This document shows positions 35,578 through 44,435 of a stretch of DNA of 64,000 nt, piece by piece; the first letter of the stretch is position 1, and each line of letters begins with the position of its first letter. The notes under the pieces are model-generated. The model made no database searches, was not told the origin of the DNA, and was given only the letters and a program-made list of their open reading frames with translations. The position numbers and the translations under genes were made by a program. This DNA comes from Rhizobium sp. (lineage in GTDB: Bacteria > Pseudomonadota > Alphaproteobacteria > Rhizobiales > Rhizobiaceae), in NCBI GenBank assembly GCA_027533385.1, contig JAPZUE010000018.1, forward strand, positions 62,001 to 126,000, given 5' to 3'.

Positions 35578-36825
35578 ATGTCAGATTCATTACAGTCCGC
35601 CCCCAGGACACTCGGGGGCATGGGACGCGCCGAATTCATCGCCATGATGGCATTCCTGATGGCGCTCAACGCGCTTGCCATCGACATCATGCTGCCGGGC
35701 CTCCAGGAAATTGGCGCGGCCCTCAATGTCGAAAACGAAAACCACCGGCAATATGTCGTCTCGGCCTATCTGATCGGTTTTGGCGTCGCCCAGCTCTTCT
35801 ACGGTCCGATCGCTGACCGCTTCGGACGACGCATGCCGATGATCGTCGGCCTTGGCATCTACGTCGTGTCGTCGCTCGCCGTTGTCTTCGTGCCATCCTT
35901 CGAATCGCTGCTGCTGCTGCGTTTCATCCAGGGCATCGGCTCGGCGGCAACCCGCGTCATCACCGTTTCAATCGTGCGGGACGTCTTTGGCGGTCGTCAG
36001 ATGGCCGAAGTCATGTCGCTGATCATGATGGTCTTCATGGTGATCCCGGTCGTGGCGCCCGGCACCGGCCAGGTGATCATGCTCTTCGGTGACTGGCACT
36101 GGATCTTCGTCTTCATGGCGGTCATCGCGCTGATCGTCGGTGTGTGGATGTATATCCGCCTGCCCGAGACGCTGGCACCGGAGGATATGCGACCCTTCAC
36201 CGTGAAGGTCATCCTAGAAGGCTTCCGCATCGTGCTCACCGATCGCGTCGCGCTCTGCTACACGATCGCCAGCACCTTCATCTTCGGTGCCCTGTTCGGC
36301 TTCATCAATTCGGCGCAGCAGGTCTATGTCGGCATCTATGGCCTTGGCGTCTGGTTCCCGGTCGCCTTTGCGGCGGTTGCCCTGTTCATGGCGCTCTCCT
36401 CCTTCGTCAATGCGAAGCTGGTTGGCCGCTTCGGCATGCGCAAGCTGTCGCATGGCTCGCTCATCGGCTTCATCGCCATCAACTTCGTCTGGCTGGTGGT
36501 TCAGGTCCTGGGCCCGCAGCCGATGCCCTTCTTCCTGTTCATCACCTTCTTCTCGCTGGCGATGTTCCAGTTCGGCTGGATCGGCTCGAATTTCAACTCG
36601 CTGGCCATGGAGCCGCTCGGCCATGTCGCCGGCACGGCCTCCTCGGTGCTGGGCTTCATGGGCACGATCGGCGGGTCGATCATCGGCGCGGTGATCGGCC
36701 AGGCCTTCAACGGCACGGCGCTTCCGATGGTCACAGGCTTTTTCGTCGTCTCGATCATCGGGCTTATCTTCGTTCTGATCGGCGAAAAGGGCCGACTGTT
36801 CCAGGCGCAGAACAAGCCGGTCTGA
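35578..36825 (+). CDS. MFS drug-efflux transporter, Bcr/CflA type
   Basis: 415 aa, 12 predicted membrane helices. NALAIDIMLPGLQEIG at the N-terminus and the A-like motif GPIADRFGRRMPMIVG after helix 2, then RFIQGIGSAATRV, are characteristic of the Bcr/CflA family (proton-driven export of bicyclomycin-like drugs, sometimes peptides or cysteine). ATG 35578. A bidirectional terminator separates it from the convergent IMPase. Confidence 0.9.
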   Translation: MSDSLQSAPRTLGGMGRAEFIAMMAFLMALNALAIDIMLPGLQEIGAALNVENENHRQYVVSAYLIGFGVAQLFYGPIADRFGRRMPMIVGLGIYVVSSLAVVFVPSFESLLLLRFIQGIGSAATRVITVSIVRDVFGGRQMAEVMSLIMMVFMVIPVVAPGTGQVIMLFGDWHWIFVFMAVIALIVGVWMYIRLPETLAPEDMRPFTVKVILEGFRIVLTDRVALCYTIASTFIFGALFGFINSAQQVYVGIYGLGVWFPVAFAAVALFMALSSFVNAKLVGRFGMRKLSHGSLIGFIAINFVWLVVQVLGPQPMPFFLFITFFSLAMFQFGWIGSNFNSLAMEPLGHVAGTASSVLGFMGTIGGSIIGAVIGQAFNGTALPMVTGFFVVSIIGLIFVLIGEKGRLFQAQNKPV

Positions 36826-36850
36826 GCCGACCAGACACCCCAAAAATGCG

Positions 36851-36876
36851 AAAGGCCCGGTCGATCCGGGCCTTTT
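36851..36876. terminator. bidirectional terminator, MFS / IMPase
   Basis: 10-bp stem AAAGGCCCGG/CCGGGCCTTT with loop TCGAT; TTTTGTCTTT on the plus side and TTTCGCATTTTT on the minus side. Confidence 0.85.
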
Positions 36877-36881
36877 GTCTT

Positions 36882-37709
36882 TCAATCAACGGTGAAGATC
36901 CGCTCCCGCAACTCCTGCCAGGCATCGGCATCGGAGGCGATGAGTAGCCCGCCCGTCGTATGATGCGGCAGATAGGCCGAGCCGTCGAAGCGCGCGACAT
37001 GGGCGCCGGCTTCCTGCATCATCAAGGCACCGGCCAGATGATCCCAGGGCATCAGCTTGTTGTACATGGCGAAATCCATATGCCCCTGACCGAGCAGGCG
37101 GTATTCATGCGCGGCACAGCGATAGCTGGTGAAGAGGCGCACGTCGGCCAGGTTGGAGAGGATTTTCCGGCGGGTCTCGATATCGAAGAAACCCGTATTG
37201 GCAATCCCGATCATCTGCTCGAGCGGGCCGCTCGGCCGCATCTGCATCTGCTCCTGCGACCCATCCGGTCGATAGATCCAGGCCCCGGAGCCCTTCTCGA
37301 CCAGCGCCCAGTCATTGCCCACGGGATCATAGATGACACCGGCGACGGTCTCGCCCTTCGACACGACGGCGAGGATCATGCCGAACAGCGTCAGACCGGC
37401 TGCAAAATTGAAAGTCCCGTCAATCGGATCGACGACAACGGCAAGATCGGCATCCTTCAACCGGTCGAGCAGGGCAGGATCGGCCGCAACCGATTCCTCA
37501 CCGACGAACAACGCCTGAGGTATCAGACTTTCTATGCCCTTGCGGATCACTTTCTCGGCTGCCTCGTCGGCTTCGGTCACGAGATCGATCGCCTCGGTCT
37601 TCATCCTCACATCGCCATCACCGAGATTGCGAAAGCGCGGCAGGATTTCCTGAACGGCGGCCTCCTGCAGGAGATTGGCAAGCGCTGCAATATCGATCTG
37701 GGTCGTCAT
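36882..37709 (-). CDS. inositol monophosphatase family protein (first of two)
   Basis: 275 aa. Mg2+-dependent phosphatase fold: VGEES near 87, DPIDGTFNF near 112 and WDHLAGALMMQEAGA near 222 give the metal and phosphate ligands. Substrate may be inositol-1-phosphate, histidinol phosphate or PAP; not resolvable. ATG 37709 (MTTQIDIA); frame upstream lacks support. A close relative with the same motifs lies at 40495-41325, so these are probably diverged duplicates flanking three lipid/membrane-type genes. Confidence 0.9.
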   Translation of the reverse strand: MTTQIDIAALANLLQEAAVQEILPRFRNLGDGDVRMKTEAIDLVTEADEAAEKVIRKGIESLIPQALFVGEESVAADPALLDRLKDADLAVVVDPIDGTFNFAAGLTLFGMILAVVSKGETVAGVIYDPVGNDWALVEKGSGAWIYRPDGSQEQMQMRPSGPLEQMIGIANTGFFDIETRRKILSNLADVRLFTSYRCAAHEYRLLGQGHMDFAMYNKLMPWDHLAGALMMQEAGAHVARFDGSAYLPHHTTGGLLIASDADAWQELRERIFTVD

Positions 37710-37835
37710 GGGAGGGCCTTTCTGTTCCGTGACCAACGCATGACTTCAGGCGCCGTCCGAGCGCGATCGTTCTAGCGCGACGACAATGTCGAAGTACAGG
37801 GTTGATGGTGGCGAAGGTCTGTTGTCACCCACCGC

Positions 37836-37851
37836 AAATCATGCATGATTT
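37836..37851. promoter_or_regulatory. perfect 16-bp palindrome upstream of the secreted hydrolase
   Basis: AAATCATG followed directly by CATGATTT, 34 bp before the ATG at 37886. Likely a dimeric regulator site in the intergenic region between the divergent IMPase and hydrolase genes. Confidence 0.5.
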
Positions 37852-37885
37852 CGAAAACTCACTGACAGCAGGATAGTCCTACGGC

Positions 37886-38503
37886 ATGATTTCCCGGCGC
37901 GCCCTCCTCTCCCAGGCCTCCCTCCTGCTCGCCGCCTCCGTCCTTCCCGCAGAAGCGGCCAAACCCCGAAAGCCGAAATCGCCGAATGGCCAGGTCTATC
38001 TGTTCAGAGGCTTCGCGGACATCTTCTCAACGGGCCTCAACACGCTGGCACAGCAGTTGAAGGCAGATGGTATCAATGCCGAGGCCATGTCGCTCCCCAA
38101 TGCTCAGGCTTTCGCCGCCAGGATTGCCGAGCGCTATCGCGCCTCGAAAAATGCCCGCCCGGTCGTGCTGGTCGGCCACTCGCTCGGCGCCGACATGACC
38201 TTTTCCGTGGCAAGCGCGCTCCAGCCAATGAAGATCCCCGTCGCGCTGATCCTGAGCTTCGACCCGACCGGCAAGGGTCCCGTTCCTGGCAATGTCAAGA
38301 AGACGCTGAACTTCTACACCGGCGGCGAAAACCTCTGGTCGCCGGTTCTCCCGGCGCCCGGTTTCAAGGGAGAACTGGCCAACATCAACCTGCGCCAGGG
38401 CGAGACTGCCATCAAGGGCATCGGCCATTTCAACATCGACAAGAACCCGAAGCTGCACGAGCGGTCGATGAAAGAAATCAAGCTTGCGCTGCGGCGACGC
38501 TGA
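37886..38503 (+). CDS. exported alpha/beta hydrolase / lipase-like protein
   Basis: 205 aa. N-terminal export signal MISRRALLSQASLLLAASVLPAEAA with a twin-arginine (SRRxLL). The nucleophile is Ser99 in VLVGHSLGADM, consistent with a periplasmic lipase/esterase fold; a C-terminal IKGIGHFNIDKNP provides a likely catalytic His. Convergent with the ICMT-like gene, 5 bp apart. Substrate unknown. Confidence 0.82.
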   Translation: MISRRALLSQASLLLAASVLPAEAAKPRKPKSPNGQVYLFRGFADIFSTGLNTLAQQLKADGINAEAMSLPNAQAFAARIAERYRASKNARPVVLVGHSLGADMTFSVASALQPMKIPVALILSFDPTGKGPVPGNVKKTLNFYTGGENLWSPVLPAPGFKGELANINLRQGETAIKGIGHFNIDKNPKLHERSMKEIKLALRRR

Positions 38504-38508
38504 GCCGG

Positions 38509-39090
38509 TCAGAAGACGCCGGGAACCAGGCGTTTGGTGCGCGCGCAGTAAGCGTCGTATTCGGCGCCGAAGGTCTCCCGCATCATCGCTTCCTCACGCG
38601 ACTGGCGAACCGCATAGAGCGCGATCACGGAGACCAGCCCGGCAAGACCCGCAATCCAGTTCGGGATCAGCAGCGCCTGGGTCAGACCCCAGAGCAGGAA
38701 CGAGGCATACATCGGATGCCGGACATGGGCATAGACACCCTGGGTAACGAGCTGGTGGCCTTCGCGGACTTCCAGCGTCACGGACCAGTTCTTGCCGAGA
38801 TCCTTGTGGCTGCGACGGAAGAGCCAGAGAAAGGCGACCCCGGACAGCGTCCCGAGCACAAGGGTGACCGCCCCCTGCCCGCGATCGGCCATGCCGCCGA
38901 AGACGCCAAGCCGCCACAGAACCGGCATCACGACAAGTCCGAAGGTGCAGAAGACCAGGAGCGAGATATCGAGCGGCGTGCGCTTGTCGACCGCCGTCTT
39001 CTGTCGCCGCGCACGACGCATGGCCGGATAGCGCATGGCACACCAGGTCACCAGCATCAGGGCCCAGAGGATGAAGGAAATGCGGATCAT
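38509..39090 (-). CDS. isoprenylcysteine carboxyl methyltransferase-like membrane protein
   Basis: 193 aa, about five transmembrane helices. The C-terminal half has QGVYAHVRHPMYASFLLWGL, the RHPxY motif of ICMT/PEMT-type methyltransferases, which binds SAM at the membrane face. Its ATG (39088-39090) overlaps the stop of the upstream hydrolase by 4 bp (ATGA), so the two are translated as a pair. Bacterial members methylate unknown small or lipid substrates; no isoprenylated protein is expected here. Confidence 0.87.
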   Translation of the reverse strand: MIRISFILWALMLVTWCAMRYPAMRRARRQKTAVDKRTPLDISLLVFCTFGLVVMPVLWRLGVFGGMADRGQGAVTLVLGTLSGVAFLWLFRRSHKDLGKNWSVTLEVREGHQLVTQGVYAHVRHPMYASFLLWGLTQALLIPNWIAGLAGLVSVIALYAVRQSREEAMMRETFGAEYDAYCARTKRLVPGVF

Positions 39091-40292
39091 GAAGTCGCCT
39101 CTACGGTCTTGCCTGTCTCTGCCGCGAGCGGCAGCCTGTCGCCTCTTACGGCGTCGATCGGCCGCGTGCCACAGCAGATCATGAAGAAATCATAGAAATA
39201 CCGCCGGCTGTTGGCCGAGATAAACTGATAGTGAACGCGAAAGAAGCTCTTCTTCACACGCTTATAGGCGTCGCGTTCGAGCATGTCGCGAATGCGGACC
39301 TGAAACTGCCGCGGGAATGCATCCGGGCGCTGATGGGTCAGACCCGCACGGGCATAAGGGTCGCATTTGTAGAAGTTGATGATGTCGGTCAGCGCCTGGA
39401 ATTCGGTCCAGCGGATATCGGGATAGCCCGCAAGCGCCTCAAGGCGCTGCCTGGCACGCCTGGCCGCCGGATGCAGCGCGACCTTGAGCGAGGTCGAACC
39501 GACGGTCAGCAGCTGGAAATTGACGCTGCGCCCCTCGGCCTTCAACCGTTCCGCAAGCTGATGGGCGACATCGAGGATCAGCGCACCGCCCGTCGAATGC
39601 CCGACAAGCAGCACTTCGTCATGCGTCGAGGCCGCCATGCGTTCCGCAATCAACGCAGCCCAGCTATCGATCCGTTGATCCATGCCCGGACGCCGGCACC
39701 GCAGGTGTTCGCGGCTGAAGGACCAGAGATCCATGAGATGAAAGACGAAGTAGCGGCGACCACCGAAGCGGCCCGCGCCATAGACAAGGGCAACGCCCGC
39801 CAGCGCAGGCAGGATCGATCCGCCTGGCAGCCCGAGCCAGTCGACGAAGCGATAGGCAACCGTGCCGAGCCAGAGGAGCAGGCAGAGCATCACGAAGGGA
39901 TAGAGGAAATAGAGGGCGAACCGCCAGTTGGTCGCGAAGAAGCGGACCATGGTACCGCTCGCGATATAGTCGAAGAAGGCGACGAGATAGGCAAGCAGAC
40001 GGATGACGAAGGGGCGCGCGCCATCATGTTTGACAATGTCATCGAAGCTCAGAAAGGTGATCTCCGTTTCGCAGACACCATCGGGTCCCCGGTAATCGGC
40101 CACCGCAGTCATGGCCATGCTGCCGGTCGCTTCCACCGGTGTGCCGAGCTTGGAATCGACCGCCCAGCACTTGCAAAAGCGCTCCATCTCGCGGCCGATC
40201 CGCCGGAAGAAGCCGTTCGCGTCGTTGCGTTCATATCCGCCGACAAGAAACACGGCACGCCTCGACACCGAAGGCTGAGCGACCTCAGACAT
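39087..40292 (-). CDS. membrane-embedded alpha/beta-hydrolase-like protein, coupled to the ICMT-like gene
   Basis: 401 aa. N-terminal AVFLVGGYERNDANGFFRRIGREMERF (hydrolase beta strand with GGY), two membrane helices (about 142-165 and 172-192), the nucleophile elbow LLVGHSTGGALI near 244, and a Tyr/Lys/Cys-rich segment FQALTDIINFYKCDPY near 316. A paralogue exists at 33.5-34.7 kb, sharing helix placement, elbow and the YKC stretch. ATG 40292 (MSEVAQPS); upstream frame to 40361 unsupported. A perfect 19-bp palindrome lies just upstream. Function unknown. Confidence 0.78.
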   Translation of the reverse strand: MSEVAQPSVSRRAVFLVGGYERNDANGFFRRIGREMERFCKCWAVDSKLGTPVEATGSMAMTAVADYRGPDGVCETEITFLSFDDIVKHDGARPFVIRLLAYLVAFFDYIASGTMVRFFATNWRFALYFLYPFVMLCLLLWLGTVAYRFVDWLGLPGGSILPALAGVALVYGAGRFGGRRYFVFHLMDLWSFSREHLRCRRPGMDQRIDSWAALIAERMAASTHDEVLLVGHSTGGALILDVAHQLAERLKAEGRSVNFQLLTVGSTSLKVALHPAARRARQRLEALAGYPDIRWTEFQALTDIINFYKCDPYARAGLTHQRPDAFPRQFQVRIRDMLERDAYKRVKKSFFRVHYQFISANSRRYFYDFFMICCGTRPIDAVRGDRLPLAAETGKTVEATS

Positions 40293-40317
40293 TCCTACTC
40301 CCACGCGCTGCTCGAAA

Positions 40318-40336
40318 CCTTGAGCCCGGCTCAAGG
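40318..40336. promoter_or_regulatory. perfect 19-bp palindrome upstream of the membrane hydrolase
   Basis: CCTTGAGCC-C-GGCTCAAGG, centred 35 bp before the ATG at 40292 on the minus strand: a symmetric operator candidate. Confidence 0.45.
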
Positions 40337-40494
40337 GTCTTCGTTGGGCCGCAATGTGCAAGAAGCCTCAGACACAGTCCAGCCAAAGCCACAAGCACTT
40401 CCGGAAATACTGACATTTCCTGTGACTTGTTGAAGGCCCGCACGTCGAGCCACCCTGAGACAGATCAAGCCCACAGCCCCCGGCAACTCACCCT

Positions 40495-41325
40495 TCAGCG
40501 CGCCAGAACCACTCTCGACAGGATCATCTCCCAGCTATTGGCATCCGGTGCACTGAGAATGCCGCCAGTCGTTTGTCCGGGCAGATAGGGCGATCCATCG
40601 AACTTTCGCGTCACACCACCGGCCTCTTCATGCAGGAGAACGCCGGCGAGATGATCCCAGGGCATCAGCTTGTGGTGACCGATGAAATGGACCTTTCCAG
40701 TCGCGACAAGCCAGTATTCATAGGCCGAGCAGTTATAGGCAAAGGCCATTTTGGTTTGCGCCAGATTGCCGGCGATCCGCCGACGATCCTCCTGGTCGGT
40801 GTCATTGATCGATATGGTGCCCACCATCATCGACAGCTCGGTCGCCGCCGCAACGCGGATCGCCGCCTGCTTTCCGTCGGCCTTCAGCCAGCGCGCGCCG
40901 GCAGCCTTGATCGCGATCAGCGTATCGCCGAGGACGCTGTCATGGATCAATGCCGCAATCGTCTCGCCACGCCGGACCACGGCGAGGTTGGTTGCGAAGA
41001 CCGGCAATCCCGCCTGAAAATTAAAGGTCCCGTCCACGGGATCGATGACGAATGCAAGCTCCGCCTCGGCAAGGGCCGACACCAGCGCCGGATTGGTTTC
41101 TGAGGCCTCCTCGCCGACCACCAGCGCCTGCGGCCATCGCTTCAGGAGCTCTGCCGTCAGATAGGCCTCGGTCTTGAGATCCGCATCGGTCACCAGATCG
41201 ATCGAGGATTTCTTTTCGACGACATCGGGCGCATCGAAGCGGCGGAACCTCGGGAGGATTTCCCTCTGCCCGGCCGTCCTCACCAGGTCGAGGACATCGA
41301 TGAGATCATTGTCGCGAAAAATCAT
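40495..41325 (-). CDS. inositol monophosphatase family protein (second of two)
   Basis: 276 aa. VGEEASETNPALVSALAEAELAFVIDPVDGTFNFQ (near 75-110) and MPWDHLAGVLLHEEAGGV near 220 are intact, so it should be an active Mg2+ phosphatase. Clear paralogue of the 36.9 kb gene (both have IxxTDxDxxxE near the start and TTGG near the end), diverged in the substrate-facing loops. ATG 41325. Upstream, 133 bp separate it from ttcA with no gene visible. Confidence 0.88.
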   Translation of the reverse strand: MIFRDNDLIDVLDLVRTAGQREILPRFRRFDAPDVVEKKSSIDLVTDADLKTEAYLTAELLKRWPQALVVGEEASETNPALVSALAEAELAFVIDPVDGTFNFQAGLPVFATNLAVVRRGETIAALIHDSVLGDTLIAIKAAGARWLKADGKQAAIRVAAATELSMMVGTISINDTDQEDRRRIAGNLAQTKMAFAYNCSAYEYWLVATGKVHFIGHHKLMPWDHLAGVLLHEEAGGVTRKFDGSPYLPGQTTGGILSAPDANSWEMILSRVVLAR

Positions 41326-41458
41326 GCCTTCGGCCCGTCTTGAACTGCCTGGACGACCCGAAGGCGGATTTCAGCCAAGCACCTCGGATCCCTGTTTGGG
41401 CTACCTGGAGCTCCTGCATGAAGACCTGCCTTGGGGGGCCAGCGAAATGCGGTCGTTA

Positions 41459-42358
41459 TTAGCCCTCAGTCTGTGACGGCGTCGTGACAGCGAGCCCGGC
41501 AAAATCAAAGAGCTTCGGATCGAGCAGATGCGAGGGATCGACATGCGCGAGCGCGCGCAGCATCGCATCCTTGCGGCCCGGCATCTTCGCCTCAATCCCG
41601 GCCAGCATCTCCTTCATCGCATTGCGCTGAAGGCCATCCTGCGAACCGCAGAGGTCGCAAGGGATGATCGGGAACTCCATCGCCTGGGCAAAGCGCGCCA
41701 TGTCCTCTTCCGCAACATAAGCCAGCGGACGGAGCACGAAGAGATCCTTCTCGTCGTTCAAGAGCTTTGCCGGCATGGCCGAGAGGCGACCGCCATGAAA
41801 GAAGTTCATGAAGAAGGTTTCGAGGATATCCTCGCGGTGATGGCCAAGCACCAGCGCATCGCAGCCCTCTTCGCGGGCGATCCGGTAGAGATTGCCGCGC
41901 CGGAGCCGCGAACAGAGCGAGCAATAGGTGCCGCCACTCGGCACCTTCTCCTTCACGATCGAATAGGTGTCGCGATACTCGATCCGGTGTTTGACCCCGA
42001 TCGAGGCCAGATATTCGGGCAGGATATGCTTCGGAAAATTCGGCTGCCCCTGATCGAGATTGCAGGCGATGAGTTCGACCGGCAGAAGCCCGCGCCATTG
42101 CAGGTCGAGCAGGATTGCGAGCAGGCCATAGCTGTCCTTGCCGCCCGACAGACCGACCAGCCAGCGCTTCTGGCCCTTCAGCATGTCGAAGTCGGATATG
42201 GCCTGGCGCACCTGGCGGATGAGACGCTTGCGAAGCTTGTTGAACGAGACCGAACGCGGCGCCTTGGCAAAGACCGGATGCACGGGCGACAGGTCGAGCG
42301 CATCCTCGCCGTCAAGCGCGGCGGCATCATGGCTGTCGATCGTGTTCACGAGGTTCAT
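41459..42358 (-). CDS. ttcA: tRNA 2-thiocytidine(32) synthetase
   Basis: 299-aa PP-loop ATPase that thiolates C32 of certain tRNAs, carrying a [4Fe-4S] cluster. PP-loop LSGGKDSYG at 70-78, cluster cysteine pair in [10 protein letters not shown] near 153 and further CDLC near 243 (two CxxC), and [16 protein letters not shown]. Start ATG 42358 (MNLVNTID); the longer frame to 42619 would overlap the glsA gene and its N-terminus is not conserved. Confidence 0.93.
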   Translation of the reverse strand: MNLVNTIDSHDAAALDGEDALDLSPVHPVFAKAPRSVSFNKLRKRLIRQVRQAISDFDMLKGQKRWLVGLSGGKDSYGLLAILLDLQWRGLLPVELIACNLDQGQPNFPKHILPEYLASIGVKHRIEYRDTYSIVKEKVPSGGTYCSLCSRLRRGNLYRIAREEGCDALVLGHHREDILETFFMNFFHGGRLSAMPAKLLNDEKDLFVLRPLAYVAEEDMARFAQAMEFPIIPCDLCGSQDGLQRNAMKEMLAGIEAKMPGRKDAMLRALAHVDPSHLLDPKLFDFAGLAVTTPSQTEG

Positions 42359-42416
42359 CTTCGGCTCCAGCCTCAGCGGCAATTCGGCTCTGCAATGCCT
42401 GCTCGGGGCTTGAAGA

Positions 42417-43343
42417 TCAAGTCCCGAACACCGACCAGCCAGTGCGGGCGGCCAGCATTTCGAGCGCAGCCGAGCCGAGCGCGGAATTACCGACCTTGTT
42501 GAGACCCGGCGACCAGACCGCAATCGAGGCCTTGCCCGGCGCCACCGCAAGGATGCCGCCACCGACGCCGGACTTGCCCGGCAGGCCGACATGATAGGCG
42601 AAATCTCCCGAGCCGTCATAGTGGCCGCACATCAGCATCAGCGCATTGATACGCCGCGCCCGTTTCGGCGAAACGACGGAAAAGCCGGTCAGCGGATTGG
42701 TGCCACGATTGGCGAGAAACAGGCCGGCATGGGAGAGCTGCACGCAGGAAAGCGCCAGCGCGCATTGGTGGAAATAGACGCCGAGCGTGTGCTCGACCGG
42801 ATGGTCGAGATTGCCGAAGCCGCGCATGAAATTGGCGAGCGCGAAATTCCGGTAGCCGGTGCGCTGCTCCGACTGCGCCACCTTCTCGTCGATCGACAGC
42901 GTCTCGTCATCGGCGAGATAACGCATGAAACGCAGATATTCACCGATCGCCTCGCGCGGCGCGTGGCCCGCCAGAACCATATCGGTGACGACGATCGCGC
43001 CGGCATTGATGAAGGGGTTGCGCGGAATGCCGTGCTCGTGCTCAAGCTGGACGATCGAATTGAAGGAAGAGCCCGACGGCTCGCGACCGACGCGCTTCCA
43101 GATCGATTCGCCGGCCTTGCCGAGCGCCAGCGTCAGCATGAAGACCTTGGAAATGCTCTGGATCGAAAATGCGGTATCCGCATGGCCCGCCTTGTAGGTC
43201 TGACCGTCGACGGTGGTGATCGCAATGCCGAACTGCTTGGGATCGACGCGGGCAAGCTCCGGGATATAGTCGGCCACCTTGCCCTCTCCGAGGCGAGGCT
43301 CAAGTGCTGTGACGATCTCGTCGGCGATCAGCTGCAGATCCAT
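42417..43343 (-). CDS. glsA: glutaminase A
   Basis: 308-aa serine-type glutaminase, glutamine to glutamate plus ammonia. Catalytic Ser63-x-x-Lys66 (SISK in [12 protein letters not shown]). Also [25 protein letters not shown] near 102-126, and [19 protein letters not shown] near 255. ATG 43343. Directly follows rpsD on the minus strand but is separated from it by a strong terminator. Confidence 0.95.
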   Translation of the reverse strand: MDLQLIADEIVTALEPRLGEGKVADYIPELARVDPKQFGIAITTVDGQTYKAGHADTAFSIQSISKVFMLTLALGKAGESIWKRVGREPSGSSFNSIVQLEHEHGIPRNPFINAGAIVVTDMVLAGHAPREAIGEYLRFMRYLADDETLSIDEKVAQSEQRTGYRNFALANFMRGFGNLDHPVEHTLGVYFHQCALALSCVQLSHAGLFLANRGTNPLTGFSVVSPKRARRINALMLMCGHYDGSGDFAYHVGLPGKSGVGGGILAVAPGKASIAVWSPGLNKVGNSALGSAALEMLAARTGWSVFGT

Positions 43344-43404
43344 CTCGTTCCCCTTACCCGATCCCTTGCGGCGCCATCATCATCGCTCGACGCTGCACTG
43401 CAAA

Positions 43405-43433
43405 CAGAAAAAGCCGCCCCGGAGGGCGGCTTT
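43405..43433 (-). terminator. rpsD terminator
   Basis: Read on the minus strand: AGCCGCCC (arms 43412-43419 and 43424-43431), 4-nt loop, GGGCGGCT, then TTTTTCTGTTT. Confidence 0.88.
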
Positions 43434-43456
43434 CCACAAATCCGTCTCGCAAGCAA

Positions 43457-44074
43457 TTAGCGCGAGTAGAATTCGACGACCAGGTTCGGTTCCATGATGA
43501 CCGGATACGGAACATCCGACAGGCCCGGAACGCGAGCGAAGGTGGCAACCATCTTGTTGTGGTCGACTTCGAGGTAATCAGGAACGTCGCGCTCGGCGAG
43601 CTGGGCCGATTCCAGAACGGTCACGAGCTGCTTGGACTTCTGACGAACTTCGATGACGTCGCCGGCCTTGCAACGGTAGGAACCGATGTTGACGCGAACG
43701 CCGTTGACCGTGACGTGGCCGTGGTTGACGAACTGACGGGCAGCAAAGACCGTCGGTACGAACTTGGCGCGGTAGACGATGGCGTCCAGACGCGACTCAA
43801 GCAGGCCGATCAGGTTTTCGCCGGTGTCGCCCTTGCGGCGGTTGGCTTCTTCGAAGATCGCGCGGAACTGCTTCTCGCGGATGTCGCCGTAGTAGCCCTT
43901 CAGCTTCTGCTTGGCGCGCAGCTGCACGCCGAAGTCGGAAAGCTTGCCCTTGCGGCGCTGGCCGTGCTGGCCAGGGCCGTATTCGCGGCGGTTGACCGGG
44001 GACTTCGGACGGCCCCAGATGTTTTCGCCCATACGGCGATCGATTTTGTACTTGGAAGATGCGCGCTTGCTCAT
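43457..44074 (-). CDS. rpsD: 30S ribosomal protein S4
   Basis: 205-aa S4, a primary 16S rRNA binder and translational repressor in other bacteria. N-terminal [40 protein letters not shown] and the S4 domain [30 protein letters not shown] are complete. Monocistronic: own terminator after, long leader before. ATG 44074 has GAAAGG upstream. Confidence 0.98.
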   Translation of the reverse strand: MSKRASSKYKIDRRMGENIWGRPKSPVNRREYGPGQHGQRRKGKLSDFGVQLRAKQKLKGYYGDIREKQFRAIFEEANRRKGDTGENLIGLLESRLDAIVYRAKFVPTVFAARQFVNHGHVTVNGVRVNIGSYRCKAGDVIEVRQKSKQLVTVLESAQLAERDVPDYLEVDHNKMVATFARVPGLSDVPYPVIMEPNLVVEFYSR

Positions 44075-44435
44075 CCGTATTTCCTTTCAACAGGTTACAG
44101 CGGTTTGTTGCCAAGCCGCTTTAAGGAAACACGCCCTCCTCTGAGCCTCCGTTTCCGAGGCTCCGACAGGATTCTCACGTCAGCGAACGGAGAAAACCAC
44201 GGGACATGTCAAAACAAACACCGGGCGTTTCGGCCCGGCGTTGGGGGCGTCATTAGTGGGGTGAACGGGAAATGTCAACAACGACACGCGTGAACGGTGA
44301 CATCGAGCGCAAAAATACTGACGATCTGGTACTTTATCCAGCAGAAAGAACCACCTGAGCCGGCGCAAAGGCTGACAGAAGCCGACAACTCCGCTATCCC
44401 GGATCATCCTCAATGACAGAAGCCGTTCCCCGTTC
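44075..44435 (-). promoter_or_regulatory. rpsD leader with two hairpins, a TTGACA promoter and a terminator-like element
   Basis: 361 bp between rpsD and the divergent carboxypeptidase; no further gene seen. Minus-strand elements: (i) 7-bp hairpin GAGCCTC/GAGGCTC (44143-44163); (ii) a second 9-bp stem 44099-44120; (iii) a GC-rich 10-bp stem (44217-44242, one G-U) with loop CGAAAC followed by UGUUUUG, i.e. terminator-like; (iv) TTGACA (44273-44278), 17 bp, TAATGA (44250-44255). The promoter would start the transcript at or just before the GC stem, so the hairpin would sit at the 5' end of the rpsD mRNA or act as an attenuator. Confidence 0.5.

Noticed and set aside
40403..40420. GGAAAT/ATTTCC inverted repeat
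   Set aside because: Six-base arms with a six-base gap occur easily by chance; the nearby 19-bp palindrome is far stronger.
39231..40433. 400-codon plus frame over the membrane hydrolase
   Set aside because: Antisense shadow; the minus-strand protein has coherent membrane helices and a nucleophile elbow.
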